A DNA stretch of 64,000 nucleotides from Mycolicibacterium neworleansense (GCF_001245615.1 NZ_CWKH01000003.1:620001-684000), one strand, 5' to 3'. Counted from the first letter of the stretch, positions 32,070 through 41,488 are shown. Numbers and translations are program-made. The notes: generated from the letters alone by a model not told the origin.

Positions 32070-33220
32070 GCCTTTCCGGCCAGCATGGTCCGCGACAACA
32101 GGATGCGCTGCATCTCGATGCTGCCCGAGGACACCGTGGATGCCTGCGAATACCGCCAGTGGTCCTCCACCTCGGCGCGGAAGTACTCGATGCGGCTGTC
32201 CTCGCCGCGCGGCAGCGCGGCCGCCATCTCCATGAGCACCTCGGCACTCTCCTGGTCCAAACGCGTCACCGCGATCCGATATGCCGCGGAGTCACCGGGA
32301 TTCACCCGTCCGGTGGCCTGCATCGACACCACCCGGTAGGCCATCAGCCTGGCCCGGCGACAGTGGGTGAGCATCCGGGTCCACCGGCCGCGCAGTTCGG
32401 CGGGCAACTGCTCCCACTGCTCGCCGAGTACCTCGGGGGCGGTCTGCAGCAGCCGCTCGCAGCGCGCGTACCGGGCGATGCCGACGCGCTCGAAGGACAC
32501 CACGTCCTGCACGATCGACCAACCTTGGTCCACGGTGCCCAGCACATCGGCCTCGGTCACCTTGAGGTCATCGAAGAACACCTCGTTGAGATGGTGCGGG
32601 CCCATCATGGTGCGGATCGGACGCACCTGGATGCCCGGGGAATCCATGGGTACCAGGAAGATGGTCATGCCCTGTTGTTTCTTCTCACCTTTGGAGGTGC
32701 GCGCCAGCAGGAAGCACCACTGCGCCATCGTGGCGTAGGAGGTCCAGATCTTCTGGCCGTTGACGCGCCAGCCGTCGTCCTCCCGGCGGGCGAAGGTCCG
32801 CAGCGAGGCCAGGTCCGAACCCGCCTCGGGCTCGGAAAAGCCCTGGCACCAGATCACTTCACCGTTGGCGATCGGCGGCAGGTGCTTGCGCTGCTGCGCT
32901 GGCGTGCCGTGCCGCATGATGATCGGCCCGACCCAGTTGACGCCCATGTACTGGGCTCCGCGCGGCTCGTGATGCGCCCACATCTCCTCGCGCACCACGG
33001 TCTGCTCCCACACCGAGGCGTCGCCGCCGCCGAACTCCTTTGGCCACGACATGCACAGCAGATGCTGCTGTGCCAGTGTCCGGCAGAACTGCTGAGCCAC
33101 CGCCAGATCGGCGGGGTCATCGGTGAACGCGCCGAGAAAGTCGGCGGGAACCTGGTCGGCGATCAGCGCACGCAACTCACCGCGCAGCGAGTCGGCCACC
33201 TCACCAAAATCGAAATCCAC
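32066..33220 (-). CDS. Acyl-CoA dehydrogenase (FadE)
   Basis: A 384-residue acyl-CoA dehydrogenase with complete motifs: CMSWPKEFGGGDASVWEQTV, WCQGFSEPEAGSDLASLRTF and TVSSGSIEMQRILLSRTMLA. It starts at GTG 33220. With the short FadE that follows it probably makes one of two alpha/beta FadE pairs encoded in this operon. The substrate is likely a branched or ring-containing acyl-CoA made by the adjacent CoA-transferase or ligases (inference). Confidence 0.88.
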   Translation of the reverse strand: MDFDFGEVADSLRGELRALIADQVPADFLGAFTDDPADLAVAQQFCRTLAQQHLLCMSWPKEFGGGDASVWEQTVVREEMWAHHEPRGAQYMGVNWVGPIIMRHGTPAQQRKHLPPIANGEVIWCQGFSEPEAGSDLASLRTFARREDDGWRVNGQKIWTSYATMAQWCFLLARTSKGEKKQQGMTIFLVPMDSPGIQVRPIRTMMGPHHLNEVFFDDLKVTEADVLGTVDQGWSIVQDVVSFERVGIARYARCERLLQTAPEVLGEQWEQLPAELRGRWTRMLTHCRRARLMAYRVVSMQATGRVNPGDSAAYRIAVTRLDQESAEVLMEMAAALPRGEDSRIEYFRAEVEDHWRYSQASTVSSGSIEMQRILLSRTMLAGKA

Positions 33221-33231
33221 TCCTGGCCTTT

Positions 33232-34371
33232 CTATCGCGGGCCGAGCTCAGCGAGCACCTCGGCGGTGTCGGCTCCGAGTTCCGGTGCATATCCGGCGAC
33301 GCGGCCCGGGGTTCGGGAGAACCAGGTCGGCACACCGGGCATCCGTACCCGGCCGTGCGGGGTGTCGACGGTCTCGAACAATCCGACCGCGTTGAGGTGC
33401 TCGTTCTCGAACAACTCATCCGGCGTGAGCATGGGCGCCGCGGGAATCTCCAACTCCGCGAACAGGTCCAGCCACTCGGCGGTGGTGCGCTCCTTGAGGG
33501 TCCGGGCGACCAGCCCGTACACGGTGTCGATCTGCCGGGCCCGCTGCTCCAACGTCGCGTATTCGGGACTGTTCCAGGACGGCTGCACCCGGTCGATGAA
33601 CGCATTCCAGTGCTTGTCGTTGTAGATCAGCGCGGCGATGTGACCGTCCTTGGTCTCATACGGCCTGCGGTTGGGCGTGACCGCCCGCGGGTACACCGCG
33701 GGCCCCAGCGGGGGGTCGAACATGGCGCCGTTGGCATGCTCGACCAGCATGAAGGAGGCCATGGTCTCAAACATGCTGACCTCGACCTCCTGGCCCTCGC
33801 CGGTGCGTTCCCGGTGGAACAGCGCCATCGTGGTGGCGTAGAGCGCGGTCAGCCCGGCCACCTTGTCGGCCATGATGGTGCCCACGTAGGAGGCGTCTCC
33901 GGTCAATTGCTGTTGCACGGCAGGCAATCCGCACTCGGCCTGGATGGTGTCGTCATAGGCGGGACGGTCGGCGTCCGGGCCACGACGGCCGTACCCGTAG
34001 CAGTTGGTGTAGACGATGCCCGGGTTGATCGCGGCCACGTCGTCGTAGCCGAACCCGAGCTTGGCGATGGCCTTGGCCCGCATCGAGTGGATGAACACAT
34101 CGGCATCGGCGATCAGTGCGCACAGGTCGGCCTTGCCCTCGGGCGACCGCAGATCCAGCACCACGCTTCGCTTGCCACGGTTGACGTTGACGAACACGCC
34201 GCTCATGCCTGGCGCGGGCCCCACCGAGATGTAGCGGGTGTTGTCGCCCGCCGGGGTTTCGACCTTGATGACGTCGGCGCCCATGTCCGCCATGATCTGC
34301 GTGCAGTAGGGTCCCATCACCATGGCGGTGAGGTCCACCACCCGAACGCCCTGCAACGGACCGGATCTCAT
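33232..34371 (-). CDS. CaiB/BaiF (type III) CoA-transferase
   Basis: A 379-residue family III CoA-transferase. LQGVRVVDLTAMVMGPYCTQ is the N-terminal signature. KLGFGYDDVAAINPGIVYTN and RRGPDADRPAYDDTIQAECG contain the catalytic-Asp region. It would move CoA from a donor thioester to a carboxylic acid or act as a racemase-like enzyme. The ATG at 34371 overlaps the upstream SDR stop by four bases; the longer frame to 34509 is antisense to that gene's end. Confidence 0.87.
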   Translation of the reverse strand: MRSGPLQGVRVVDLTAMVMGPYCTQIMADMGADVIKVETPAGDNTRYISVGPAPGMSGVFVNVNRGKRSVVLDLRSPEGKADLCALIADADVFIHSMRAKAIAKLGFGYDDVAAINPGIVYTNCYGYGRRGPDADRPAYDDTIQAECGLPAVQQQLTGDASYVGTIMADKVAGLTALYATTMALFHRERTGEGQEVEVSMFETMASFMLVEHANGAMFDPPLGPAVYPRAVTPNRRPYETKDGHIAALIYNDKHWNAFIDRVQPSWNSPEYATLEQRARQIDTVYGLVARTLKERTTAEWLDLFAELEIPAAPMLTPDELFENEHLNAVGLFETVDTPHGRVRMPGVPTWFSRTPGRVAGYAPELGADTAEVLAELGPR

Positions 34372-35288
34372 GAGCTGACCCCCTCTGCCGCTCGTCCGAA
34401 GCTGTAGCGGATGTGGTCGGCATGCCCGTCGGGCACCACGGGGAAGATCACCGGCTCGGACAGATCGCGGATCGCCTCCACCTGCTCCCCCACTTGTTCG
34501 ACTGTCCACGACGGTTGGTACACGCCTGGGCTCTCGGCCACGACCGCGCGGGCGATCCGTCCGGCGATCGCCACGAAGAATTCGCCGCTCACCGAACAGG
34601 ATTCATGGGCCAGCCAGCCGACAGCCGGGGCCACCAGGTCCGCGCCCATCGGCGGGTACGCCGAGGTGTCCAGGCCCTCGGCCATCCGGGTCACCGCGCC
34701 CGGCACGATCGCGTTGCACAACACGCCTTCGACGGCGCCCTCCAGCGCAACCACGTTGCACAACCCGAGGATCCCGGCCTTGGCCGCGGCGTAGTTGGCC
34801 ACCTCGTGGTTGCCGTACAGGCCGCCGATCGACGAGGTCAGCACCACACGGCCGTACCCGGCCGCGCACATCAGCGGAAACGCCGGGCGCACAACGTGGA
34901 ACGCGCCCCGCAGATGCACGTCGAGCACGGCCTCAAAATCGTTGTAGCTCATCTCCTTGAGCGGCGCCCGCCGGACGGTGCCCGCGTTGTGGATCAGGAT
35001 GTCGATACGGCCGAAGCGTTCGACGGCGGCGTCGACGATGGCCTGCCCGCCGTCGGGCGTCGCCACCGAATCGGTGACGGCGACGGCTTGTCCACCGGCC
35101 GAGACGATTTCGTCGACGACATCCTGCGCGGGCGTCGAGTCGGTGCCGTCACCGGTGAGACCGCCACCGGGATCGTTGACCACGATCTTCGCGCCCTTCG
35201 ACGCGAGCAGCAGGGCGTATTCGCGGCCCAGTCCCCGGCCGGCGCCGGTGATGACGGCGACGCGATCGTCGAATCTGAGTGTGCTCAA
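34368..35288 (-). CDS. SDR family oxidoreductase (HSD17B4-like)
   Basis: A 306-residue short-chain dehydrogenase with TGAGRGLGREYALLLASKGA at the N-terminus and catalytic YAAAKAG near residue 170; the longer C-terminus and NDPGGGLTGDGTDS insert recall the dehydrogenase domain of multifunctional enzyme type 2. It probably oxidises a 3-hydroxyacyl-CoA. The start is a TTG at 35288 overlapping the upstream stop (TTGA), an unusual start supported by the overlap pattern of the whole operon. Confidence 0.83.
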   Translation of the reverse strand: MSTLRFDDRVAVITGAGRGLGREYALLLASKGAKIVVNDPGGGLTGDGTDSTPAQDVVDEIVSAGGQAVAVTDSVATPDGGQAIVDAAVERFGRIDILIHNAGTVRRAPLKEMSYNDFEAVLDVHLRGAFHVVRPAFPLMCAAGYGRVVLTSSIGGLYGNHEVANYAAAKAGILGLCNVVALEGAVEGVLCNAIVPGAVTRMAEGLDTSAYPPMGADLVAPAVGWLAHESCSVSGEFFVAIAGRIARAVVAESPGVYQPSWTVEQVGEQVEAIRDLSEPVIFPVVPDGHADHIRYSFGRAAEGVSS

Positions 35289-36115
35289 GCGAAGGGCTCC
35301 TCGCCCTCGAGTTTGGTGCGCTGCAGCAGCCGCCCCGACGTCGGGTCATACGGCGTGGCCCGGTGCATGGTTCCGGTGTTGTCCCAGATCACCAGGTCAC
35401 CGACGGTCCATTTGTGCCGGTACGTGAAATCGGACTGGGTGGCCCAATCCCGCAGCCGCACCAGCAGCTCGGCGCTCTTGCGGAAATCGACATCCACGAT
35501 ATGTCGCGCAGTGGCGCCGAGCACCAGCGACTTGCGGCCGGATTGATGCGTCCACACCAGCGGCAGTTCCCGGTCACCGATCGCCATCATGCGGCGCAGC
35601 GTCTTCGCGCTGGGCTCGGGGTCGTAGTAGAACAGCGTGTTCCACGCCGAGTGCATGACCCGCAGCCCGTCGATGTCGGCCTTGTCCTCGTCGGACAGAT
35701 CGTCGTAGGCCGCATAGGTGTTGCAGAACTCGGTGTCGCCTTCTTCCGGGTTGCCCAGCGCCACACTCTGCAGCAGCGAAGCCAGGATCGGAACCTCGTT
35801 CATGGTTCCGTCGATGTGCCAGTACAGCGAGCCCTTGAGATAGTCGGCCTGCTTGTTCACCTCGGTGTCCAGCGACACCTTGTAGAGCTTCTCGCCCTGG
35901 TGCTCGGGGGCGAAGGTGCCGAGGGTTTCGGTGAAGGCGATCTGCTCGTCATCGGTGAACCCGATCTGCGGGAACACCAGCACGCCGCGCTGCTCCAGCA
36001 GTTCCCGGATGCGCCCGGCATGCTCGCCGGAGAGCAGCGTCGCCTTGTCGGAGCGGATCTCGGTCCCGATGCGCGGCTTGATGTCCCGGGTCTGCAGCGC
36101 AGTGGTCGTCGTCAT
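35285..36115 (-). CDS. TauD/TfdA family 2-oxoglutarate/Fe(II) dioxygenase
   Basis: A 276-residue Fe(II)/2-oxoglutarate oxygenase. The iron ligands are His100 and Asp102 (LYWHIDGTM) and His251 (TGTMHRATPYDP), with Arg262 as the likely 2-oxoglutarate anchor. It hydroxylates or cleaves an ether, sulfonate or similar substrate. The ATG at 36115 (MTTTTALQ) overlaps the upstream monooxygenase stop (ATGA). It sits in the middle of the oxygenase-rich operon. Confidence 0.87.
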   Translation of the reverse strand: MTTTTALQTRDIKPRIGTEIRSDKATLLSGEHAGRIRELLEQRGVLVFPQIGFTDDEQIAFTETLGTFAPEHQGEKLYKVSLDTEVNKQADYLKGSLYWHIDGTMNEVPILASLLQSVALGNPEEGDTEFCNTYAAYDDLSDEDKADIDGLRVMHSAWNTLFYYDPEPSAKTLRRMMAIGDRELPLVWTHQSGRKSLVLGATARHIVDVDFRKSAELLVRLRDWATQSDFTYRHKWTVGDLVIWDNTGTMHRATPYDPTSGRLLQRTKLEGEEPFA

Positions 36116-37950
36116 GTGAGCTCTAATCCGTCGAGGTCGCCCTTGGCCCGCCATTCGGCGATCAGCTCATCGAAGGCGTAGAACCCGGGCGAGTAGAAAT
36201 CGCCGAGAAATGCGCCGTTGCGCTCGGCGCCGCCGCGTCCCTCGTTGTTGTAATAGCCCGGCGTACAGGACAGTTCGAAGGCCGAGTTGTCGATCGACAG
36301 TTCGCGGACCGTCGCCACCCAGGCATCCTGGCCCTCCTGGCTCGGCTCGACCGTGCCGGCACCCCGGTTCTGCGCCTCGGCGATGATGTAGGCAATGTGC
36401 TTGGCCTGCTGTTCGAACATGGCCGTGGTGTTGGCTGACACGCCGCCCTGAATGAACCCCATGAAGAACTGGTTGGGAAATCCGCGGCTGGTCATCCCGT
36501 GCAGGGTCTTGTAGTCGTTCTGCCAGTAGTCGAACAGCGACAGACCGTCGCGGCCCACGATGTTCTCGATCGCGAACCGGCGGCTGATCTCGGTGGAGAT
36601 CTCGAAGCCGCTCGCGAAGATGACGCAGTCGACCTCGTATTCGACACCGTCGGCGACGATGCCCTTCTCGGTCAGCCGTTCCACGCCCTTGGATGCCGAC
36701 ACGTCGACAAGCGTCACGTTGGGCCGGTTGAACGTGGCCAGGTAGTGCTCGCTGGATGTCGGCCGCTTGCACATGAATCGGTAGTACGGCTTGAGCGCCT
36801 CGGCAGTCGCGGGATCTTCGACGATCTCGGCCACGTGGCGGCGCAGCCGCTCCATGATCTTGAAATCCTCTTCCTCGCGGAACGCCATTATCTGCTCGAT
36901 GGTCACTTCTGCGGGGTTCTCGCTGGCCGCGATCCGGGCGGTCAGGTTACGACCGAGCTCGGTCCAGAAGTCGCACACGAGATCTGGTTCGCCGAACACC
37001 ACCCCGACGAACGGCGACCAGTTGTGGAAGTTGCGCTTGCGCTCTTCCTGCCAGCCCGGCTGCAGCGCCGCGGCCCAGGCCGGATCGGTGGGTGGGTTGG
37101 TACGCGCGTCGACCGAGGACGGGGTCCGCTGGAAGACGAACAGCTGCTCGGCGTCACGGCCGAGGTGCGGTACCAACTGGATGCCGGTCGCACCGGTGCC
37201 GACGAGGGCGACGCGTTTGTCGGCCAGTTTGTGCAGGCCGCCGTCGGCGTCACCGCCCGTGTAGTCGTAATCCCAGCGTGCGGAGTGGAACACGTGCCCC
37301 GTGTAGTCCCTGATACCGGGGATGCCCGGCAGCTTCGGCCGGTTGTAGGAGCCTTGCGCCATGACGACGAACCGGGCCCGGATCTCATCGCCCCGGTTGG
37401 TGCTGATCTGCCAGCGCTGTGTCGCGTCGTCCCAACGCAGTTCGCGCACCTGGGTGGAGAACAGGGCACCGTCGTACAGGCCGAAATGCTTGCCGATGTT
37501 GCGGCAGTGCTGGAAGATCTCGGCGCCGTCGGCGAACTTCTTGCTCGGCATGAAGTCGAGTTCTTCGAGCAGGGGAATGTAGCAGTAGGCGTCGTTGTCG
37601 CACTGGATTCCCGGGAAGCGATTCCAGTACCAGACCCCGCCGAAGTCGCCGGCCATCTCGATGACCCGGATCCCCTCGACCCCCGCCTTCTTCAGGTAGG
37701 CCCCGGCCAGCAGGCCGGCGAATCCGCCGCCGAGGATGACGACATCGGCATCCTCGACGATCGGATCCCGTTCGGTCACCGTCGTATACGGGTCGACCTC
37801 ATAGAACTCGGCGAACTCGCCTTCCAGTTCCAGGTACTGGTCGGCACCCTCGGGCCGCAGCCGTTTGGCCCGCTCGGCGGCGTACTTCTCCCGGATCGCG
37901 TCGATGTCGATGTCGGTGGGGACGTCGGTGGGACCACACGGTTGGATCAT
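36112..37950 (-). CDS. Flavin-containing monooxygenase, type I Baeyer-Villiger type
   Basis: A 612-residue two-dinucleotide-domain flavoprotein. The FAD motif GGGFAGLLAG is at about residues 74-83 and the NADPH motif GTGATGIQ at 251-258. Residues 216-227, YTGHVFHSARWD, fit the Baeyer-Villiger fingerprint FxGxxxHxxxW(P/D) with Tyr in place of Phe. It would insert oxygen next to a ketone to give an ester or lactone, which fits an SMP-30-type lactonase encoded divergently. ATG 37950 overlaps the LLM gene stop. Confidence 0.88.
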   Translation of the reverse strand: MIQPCGPTDVPTDIDIDAIREKYAAERAKRLRPEGADQYLELEGEFAEFYEVDPYTTVTERDPIVEDADVVILGGGFAGLLAGAYLKKAGVEGIRVIEMAGDFGGVWYWNRFPGIQCDNDAYCYIPLLEELDFMPSKKFADGAEIFQHCRNIGKHFGLYDGALFSTQVRELRWDDATQRWQISTNRGDEIRARFVVMAQGSYNRPKLPGIPGIRDYTGHVFHSARWDYDYTGGDADGGLHKLADKRVALVGTGATGIQLVPHLGRDAEQLFVFQRTPSSVDARTNPPTDPAWAAALQPGWQEERKRNFHNWSPFVGVVFGEPDLVCDFWTELGRNLTARIAASENPAEVTIEQIMAFREEEDFKIMERLRRHVAEIVEDPATAEALKPYYRFMCKRPTSSEHYLATFNRPNVTLVDVSASKGVERLTEKGIVADGVEYEVDCVIFASGFEISTEISRRFAIENIVGRDGLSLFDYWQNDYKTLHGMTSRGFPNQFFMGFIQGGVSANTTAMFEQQAKHIAYIIAEAQNRGAGTVEPSQEGQDAWVATVRELSIDNSAFELSCTPGYYNNEGRGGAERNGAFLGDFYSPGFYAFDELIAEWRAKGDLDGLELT

Positions 37951-39119
37951 GCGTTGGCCTTCTCCGGCAGGGCGGCCGCGTGCAGCGGAGCAGGCATGTC
38001 GTGCACCGCGGGCAAGACCTCGGCCGCGAACAGCTTGGTGGACTCCATGGCCTTCTCGTACGGCATGGTGCCGAACTGCGGGACGATGGTGACCTCACAG
38101 AACGAGCAGGCCTCCTGCGCGGCCTTGAGCTTTTCGAACACTGTCTCGGGGGTCCCGATCAGCAGGTTGGACGCGTGGTATCCGGGCGGACCGCCCTTCT
38201 TCTGGTTGCCCACCTCAGACGCGAGCACCGCCGTCGCACTTGCCTCGCGGGCGGCGTAGGCCTCATAGCCCTTGACGCCCTTGAAGTTCGACGCGTCGGC
38301 AAAACCGTAGTGCACGTTGACGTCGCGGTTGGCGGTCCAGATCCACTCCTCGGTTTGGCCGACCTCGTCCTCGGAGCCCACGCAGTACATGAACATCACG
38401 TTCTTGGGCTGACAAGGCCCCAGGCCTTCTTCGGCGCGGAAGGTGTTGACCTTGCGCACCTCTTCGCCGGCATCGGTGATCGGCTTGTTGCCGACGAACA
38501 GCGGGACCATGCCGCGCCGCGACAGGATCTCCAGCGACTCGGCGGTCGAGGATGAGCTGTAGATGCGATCGAACAGGTCGGTGCTGATCGGCTCGGGGCG
38601 CAGCGACATCTCCGGGAAGCTGAAGATCTTGCCGTCGTAGGAGAACCGCTCACCGGAGAAGGCCAGCTTGAGGATGTCCAGCGTCTCGTTGAAGCGGTCG
38701 CGGCTCTCCTCACGCGGCACACCGACGGCGGCGAACTCCCCCTTCGACACACCGCGGCCCAGGCCGATCGTGGTGTAGCGACCGTTGGAGACGATGTCGA
38801 GATAGGCGATCTGGGTGGCCAGCCGGATCGGGTTCCACCACGGCACCACTGCCACGAAGGTACCCAGGCTGACCCGCTCGGTGCGTCCGGCGAAGTAGGT
38901 GAGGGCCTGAATCGGGTTGGGCGTCATGCCATATGGCGTGCCGTGGTGTTCGGGGAACCAGATCCCGTCGAAGCCCAGCGGTTCGGCGAGATCACCGAGG
39001 GCCAGCGCGGCCTGCACGCACTTGTAGTCCGGCGTGGCGGGCGGGGTGCTGAAGTCCCCGGCGAGCACCCGCTCCCAGTCCTGGGAGTTCTGCGCTCCCG
39101 TACCCAGATTGACTTTCAT
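37947..39119 (-). CDS. LLM class flavin-dependent oxidoreductase
   Basis: A 390-residue luciferase-like monooxygenase (bacterial luciferase/F420 superfamily). LGFDGIWFPEHHGTPYGMTP and YLDIVSNGRYTTIGLGRGVS are typical. It may use FMNH2 or F420. ATG 39119 lies just after a 12-bp-stem inverted repeat that separates it from the Rieske gene. In this operon it may act as an additional oxygenase or supply reduced flavin chemistry. Confidence 0.86.
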   Translation of the reverse strand: MKVNLGTGAQNSQDWERVLAGDFSTPPATPDYKCVQAALALGDLAEPLGFDGIWFPEHHGTPYGMTPNPIQALTYFAGRTERVSLGTFVAVVPWWNPIRLATQIAYLDIVSNGRYTTIGLGRGVSKGEFAAVGVPREESRDRFNETLDILKLAFSGERFSYDGKIFSFPEMSLRPEPISTDLFDRIYSSSSTAESLEILSRRGMVPLFVGNKPITDAGEEVRKVNTFRAEEGLGPCQPKNVMFMYCVGSEDEVGQTEEWIWTANRDVNVHYGFADASNFKGVKGYEAYAAREASATAVLASEVGNQKKGGPPGYHASNLLIGTPETVFEKLKAAQEACSFCEVTIVPQFGTMPYEKAMESTKLFAAEVLPAVHDMPAPLHAAALPEKANA

Positions 39120-39138
39120 TTACGGCTCCTTATCGGGC

Positions 39139-39187
39139 GATTTGTGCACGTTCACGCGCCGTGGGCGTTGGTGGGCGTGCACAAATC
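39139..39187. promoter_or_regulatory. Intercistronic inverted repeat between Rieske and LLM genes
   Basis: GATTTGTGCACG (39139-39150) and CGTGCACAAATC (39176-39187) are perfect 12-base arms with a 25-base spacer. The right arm covers the Rieske stop codon; the left arm ends 20 bases before the LLM start. In the transcript it would form a strong hairpin, possibly tuning expression or mRNA stability. Each arm contains GTGCAC, itself palindromic. Confidence 0.7.
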
Positions 39188-40601
39188 ACTGGATGTCGGT
39201 GGGCTCTCCGGTGCCCATGTACTTGGAAAGTTGGTAGTGCAGGTTGACCGTGCTGCGTTCGCGATAGGGATTAGGCAGAGTTCCCGGGAAACCCGCCGAT
39301 TTCATCCCCTGTTGCACCGCCGCCATATTCGAGAAATCCTGCGGCAGCACCGACAGCCAGTTCGGTGAGTCCTTCGGGGTGTAGGCCCACTCGGTCTGCG
39401 GCTCTTCACCTTTGGGATACAGCTCGAAGACGGCGACCTCGAAGATGCACTTGTCCGGGTTGTAGCTCGGATCGGGGCGCGCGCTGTAGCACAGCGCGCT
39501 GGTCAGACCCTGCCCCACTTGGAAGTTCGGGAAGATCTGCCAGGCCGTGCCGCTCTGCCCCAGGATGTCGGGCGGGATGGTCGGCCAGATCACGCCGCGC
39601 GCCTCGTCGTCGCGGCGGGCCGAGGCCAGCCAGTGCTGCAACACCTCGTCGGCGGGGGTGCCCTCGGGCAGTTCGTCGACCAGTCGCTTGGCGGCATTCA
39701 CCAGTGTGTTCGTCGTCGTCGCATTGGTCTCTTCCATGGTGTACACCTGCATCTCGGCGGTGGAGATGCGCGGATCACCGGTGCCCAGGCGGATCTTGGA
39801 CTTGGTCTCGTCCATACCTTTCGGCGCGTCGTACCCGATGTTGCTGTGCTTGCCCTGCGCCTTCGCCCAGCCCTTGAACTCGCCGAACTGGTTGAACTCC
39901 GGGTGCGTGGTGAACACGTGGTACGTCTCGTTGAAGGCCTCCATCGCGACCTTCCAATTGCAGTCGAAGTACAACCACTTGCGCCACTTGTAGCGCATGT
40001 TCTCCAACCCGAACGGGTCGAGGATCTTGGCCGCCGGGTACAGGTAGTCGATCAGCGGCTCACAGTGCGGGTCCATGTTGATGAACAGCCACCCGCCCCA
40101 GGTATCCACCTGCACGGGCGCCAGGTGCGTGTTGCTCGCAGTGAGTTTGCCCTGCCAGTCGTCCTGTTCCCGGATGTGTGTGCAGGCCCCGTCGAGACCG
40201 TACGTCCAGCCGTGGAACCCGCAGACAAAAGACTTCCGGGCTCGGCCGGTCGCGTTCTTGGCGCCCTCGGGATTGTCGATGAGCTTGCGGCCACGGTGCA
40301 TACAGACGTTGTGGTGGGCAGTGAATTCGTTTGGACCCGTCCGCACCACGATGATCGAGTCGTCGAGGATGTCGTAGGTCAGGTAACTGCCGATCTCCGG
40401 GATCTCCTCGACCCGGCCGACCTGCTGCCACACCTTGCGCCACAGCCGATCCCGTTCGGCGCGGGCGTAATCCGCGGAGATATAGGCCTCGACCGGGATG
40501 GTCGTCGGCGCAGAAAGGTCCTCGGCGATGACGCCGGTCGAGTCGTCCGGTTCGGCGTCGACTTCCATCGCGGCGTCGAGATCGGATTCGGTATGGGCCA
40601 C
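39186..40601 (-). CDS. Rieske non-heme iron ring-hydroxylating oxygenase, alpha subunit type
   Basis: A 471-residue Rieske oxygenase. The [2Fe-2S] ligands are Cys100, His102, Cys127 and His130 (NVCMHRGRKLI...VCGFHGWTY). The mononuclear iron site includes His228 and His233 (NETYHVFTTHPEF). It hydroxylates or dihydroxylates an aromatic or alicyclic substrate and needs a ferredoxin/reductase supplied elsewhere, as none is in the window. The GTG at 40601 overlaps the SDR stop by one base. Confidence 0.9.
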   Translation of the reverse strand: MAHTESDLDAAMEVDAEPDDSTGVIAEDLSAPTTIPVEAYISADYARAERDRLWRKVWQQVGRVEEIPEIGSYLTYDILDDSIIVVRTGPNEFTAHHNVCMHRGRKLIDNPEGAKNATGRARKSFVCGFHGWTYGLDGACTHIREQDDWQGKLTASNTHLAPVQVDTWGGWLFINMDPHCEPLIDYLYPAAKILDPFGLENMRYKWRKWLYFDCNWKVAMEAFNETYHVFTTHPEFNQFGEFKGWAKAQGKHSNIGYDAPKGMDETKSKIRLGTGDPRISTAEMQVYTMEETNATTTNTLVNAAKRLVDELPEGTPADEVLQHWLASARRDDEARGVIWPTIPPDILGQSGTAWQIFPNFQVGQGLTSALCYSARPDPSYNPDKCIFEVAVFELYPKGEEPQTEWAYTPKDSPNWLSVLPQDFSNMAAVQQGMKSAGFPGTLPNPYRERSTVNLHYQLSKYMGTGEPTDIQ

Positions 40602-41446
40602 TAGATCCTCCTGATGGCTTCGCGGAAGGATTCGTCCTTGAGGAACAGCGAGGTGTTGTCGGCACCGAGATGCGTCCAGCGCAGGTTCAGCCCGCCGTCG
40701 ACCAGGATGGTCTGGCCGGTGATGTAGCTGGACAGATCCGAGAGCAGGAACAGGATGGCCCCGGCCTGCTCCTCGGGAGTGCCGCGCCGGCCCATCGCGA
40801 TCGCCCGCTGGTCCCGGTCGGGGTCGGCGTCGACATAGGTTGCCGAGGCGGCGGTTTCGGTCACCCCGGGGGCGACGGCGTTGACGCGGATGCCGTCCGC
40901 GGCGAGCTCGGCGGCCATCGTGCGGGTGGCCGCGACGATCGCGGCCTTCGCGGTGCCGTAGGCCACGTGATAGGGCGCGGTGTTCATACCGCTGATCGAG
41001 GACACCGACACGATCGAGCCCGGATTGCCTTGCGACCGAATCTCGGCAGCCACCGCCTGACTCATGAAGAACATCGTTTCCAGGTTGGCGGTGAACAGCT
41101 CGCGCCAGTCGGCCCGCGACACGCGGGTGGCCGGCATCCAGGTGGACGGGGCGGCTCCGCCGGCGACATTTACCAGGCCGTACAGCGCGCCGTCTGCCTG
41201 ACGGGCCGCTTCCAGCACCGTGGCGATCCCGTCATCGGTGGAGGCGTCGGCGGCCACGGTCATGACCTTCAGCCCCTTGTCGGCCAGCGGTGCGACGTGG
41301 GTGTCGAGGTTGTCCTGTGAGCGGCTGACCGCAACGACGGTCGCCCCGGCCTCGGCCGCCATCCGCGTGACGGTGGTGCCGATCCCGCCACCGCCGGCGC
41401 CCGACACCACCACCACCCGACCGTCCAAGCTCAGGGAACTGTCCAT
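40601..41446 (-). CDS. SDR family oxidoreductase, first gene of the minus-strand catabolic operon
   Basis: A 281-residue short-chain dehydrogenase. VSGAGGGGIGTTVTRMAAEA is the cofactor motif and YGTAKAAIVA contains the catalytic Tyr and Lys; SVSSISGMN has the catalytic Ser. I chose ATG 41446, six bases after the GGCAGGGG ribosome site; ATG 41452 would abut that site. A palindrome TTGTCCGGACAA lies 31-42 bases upstream. It heads eleven tightly overlapping genes running to 28934. Confidence 0.84.
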   Translation of the reverse strand: MDSSLSLDGRVVVVSGAGGGGIGTTVTRMAAEAGATVVAVSRSQDNLDTHVAPLADKGLKVMTVAADASTDDGIATVLEAARQADGALYGLVNVAGGAAPSTWMPATRVSRADWRELFTANLETMFFMSQAVAAEIRSQGNPGSIVSVSSISGMNTAPYHVAYGTAKAAIVAATRTMAAELAADGIRVNAVAPGVTETAASATYVDADPDRDQRAIAMGRRGTPEEQAGAILFLLSDLSSYITGQTILVDGGLNLRWTHLGADNTSLFLKDESFREAIRRI

Positions 41447-41476
41447 TCGCATCCCCTGCCGATTCGTGTGCCTCAT

Positions 41477-41488
41477 TTGTCCGGACAA
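41477..41488. promoter_or_regulatory. GntR-type operator copy 1, TTGTCCGGACAA
   Basis: Perfect 12-base palindrome 31 bases upstream of the minus-strand SDR start. A near copy sits at 41573-41584 before the plus-strand operon. HutC/FadR-type GntR regulators bind sites of the form TTGTnnnnACAA/TGGTnnnACCA, and a GntR gene with a UTRA domain is the second gene of the plus-strand operon. Confidence 0.65.

Noticed and set aside
32159..33625. Plus-strand 488-codon open frame opposite the FadE genes
   Set aside because: His/Gly/Arg-rich shadow of two well-supported minus-strand genes.
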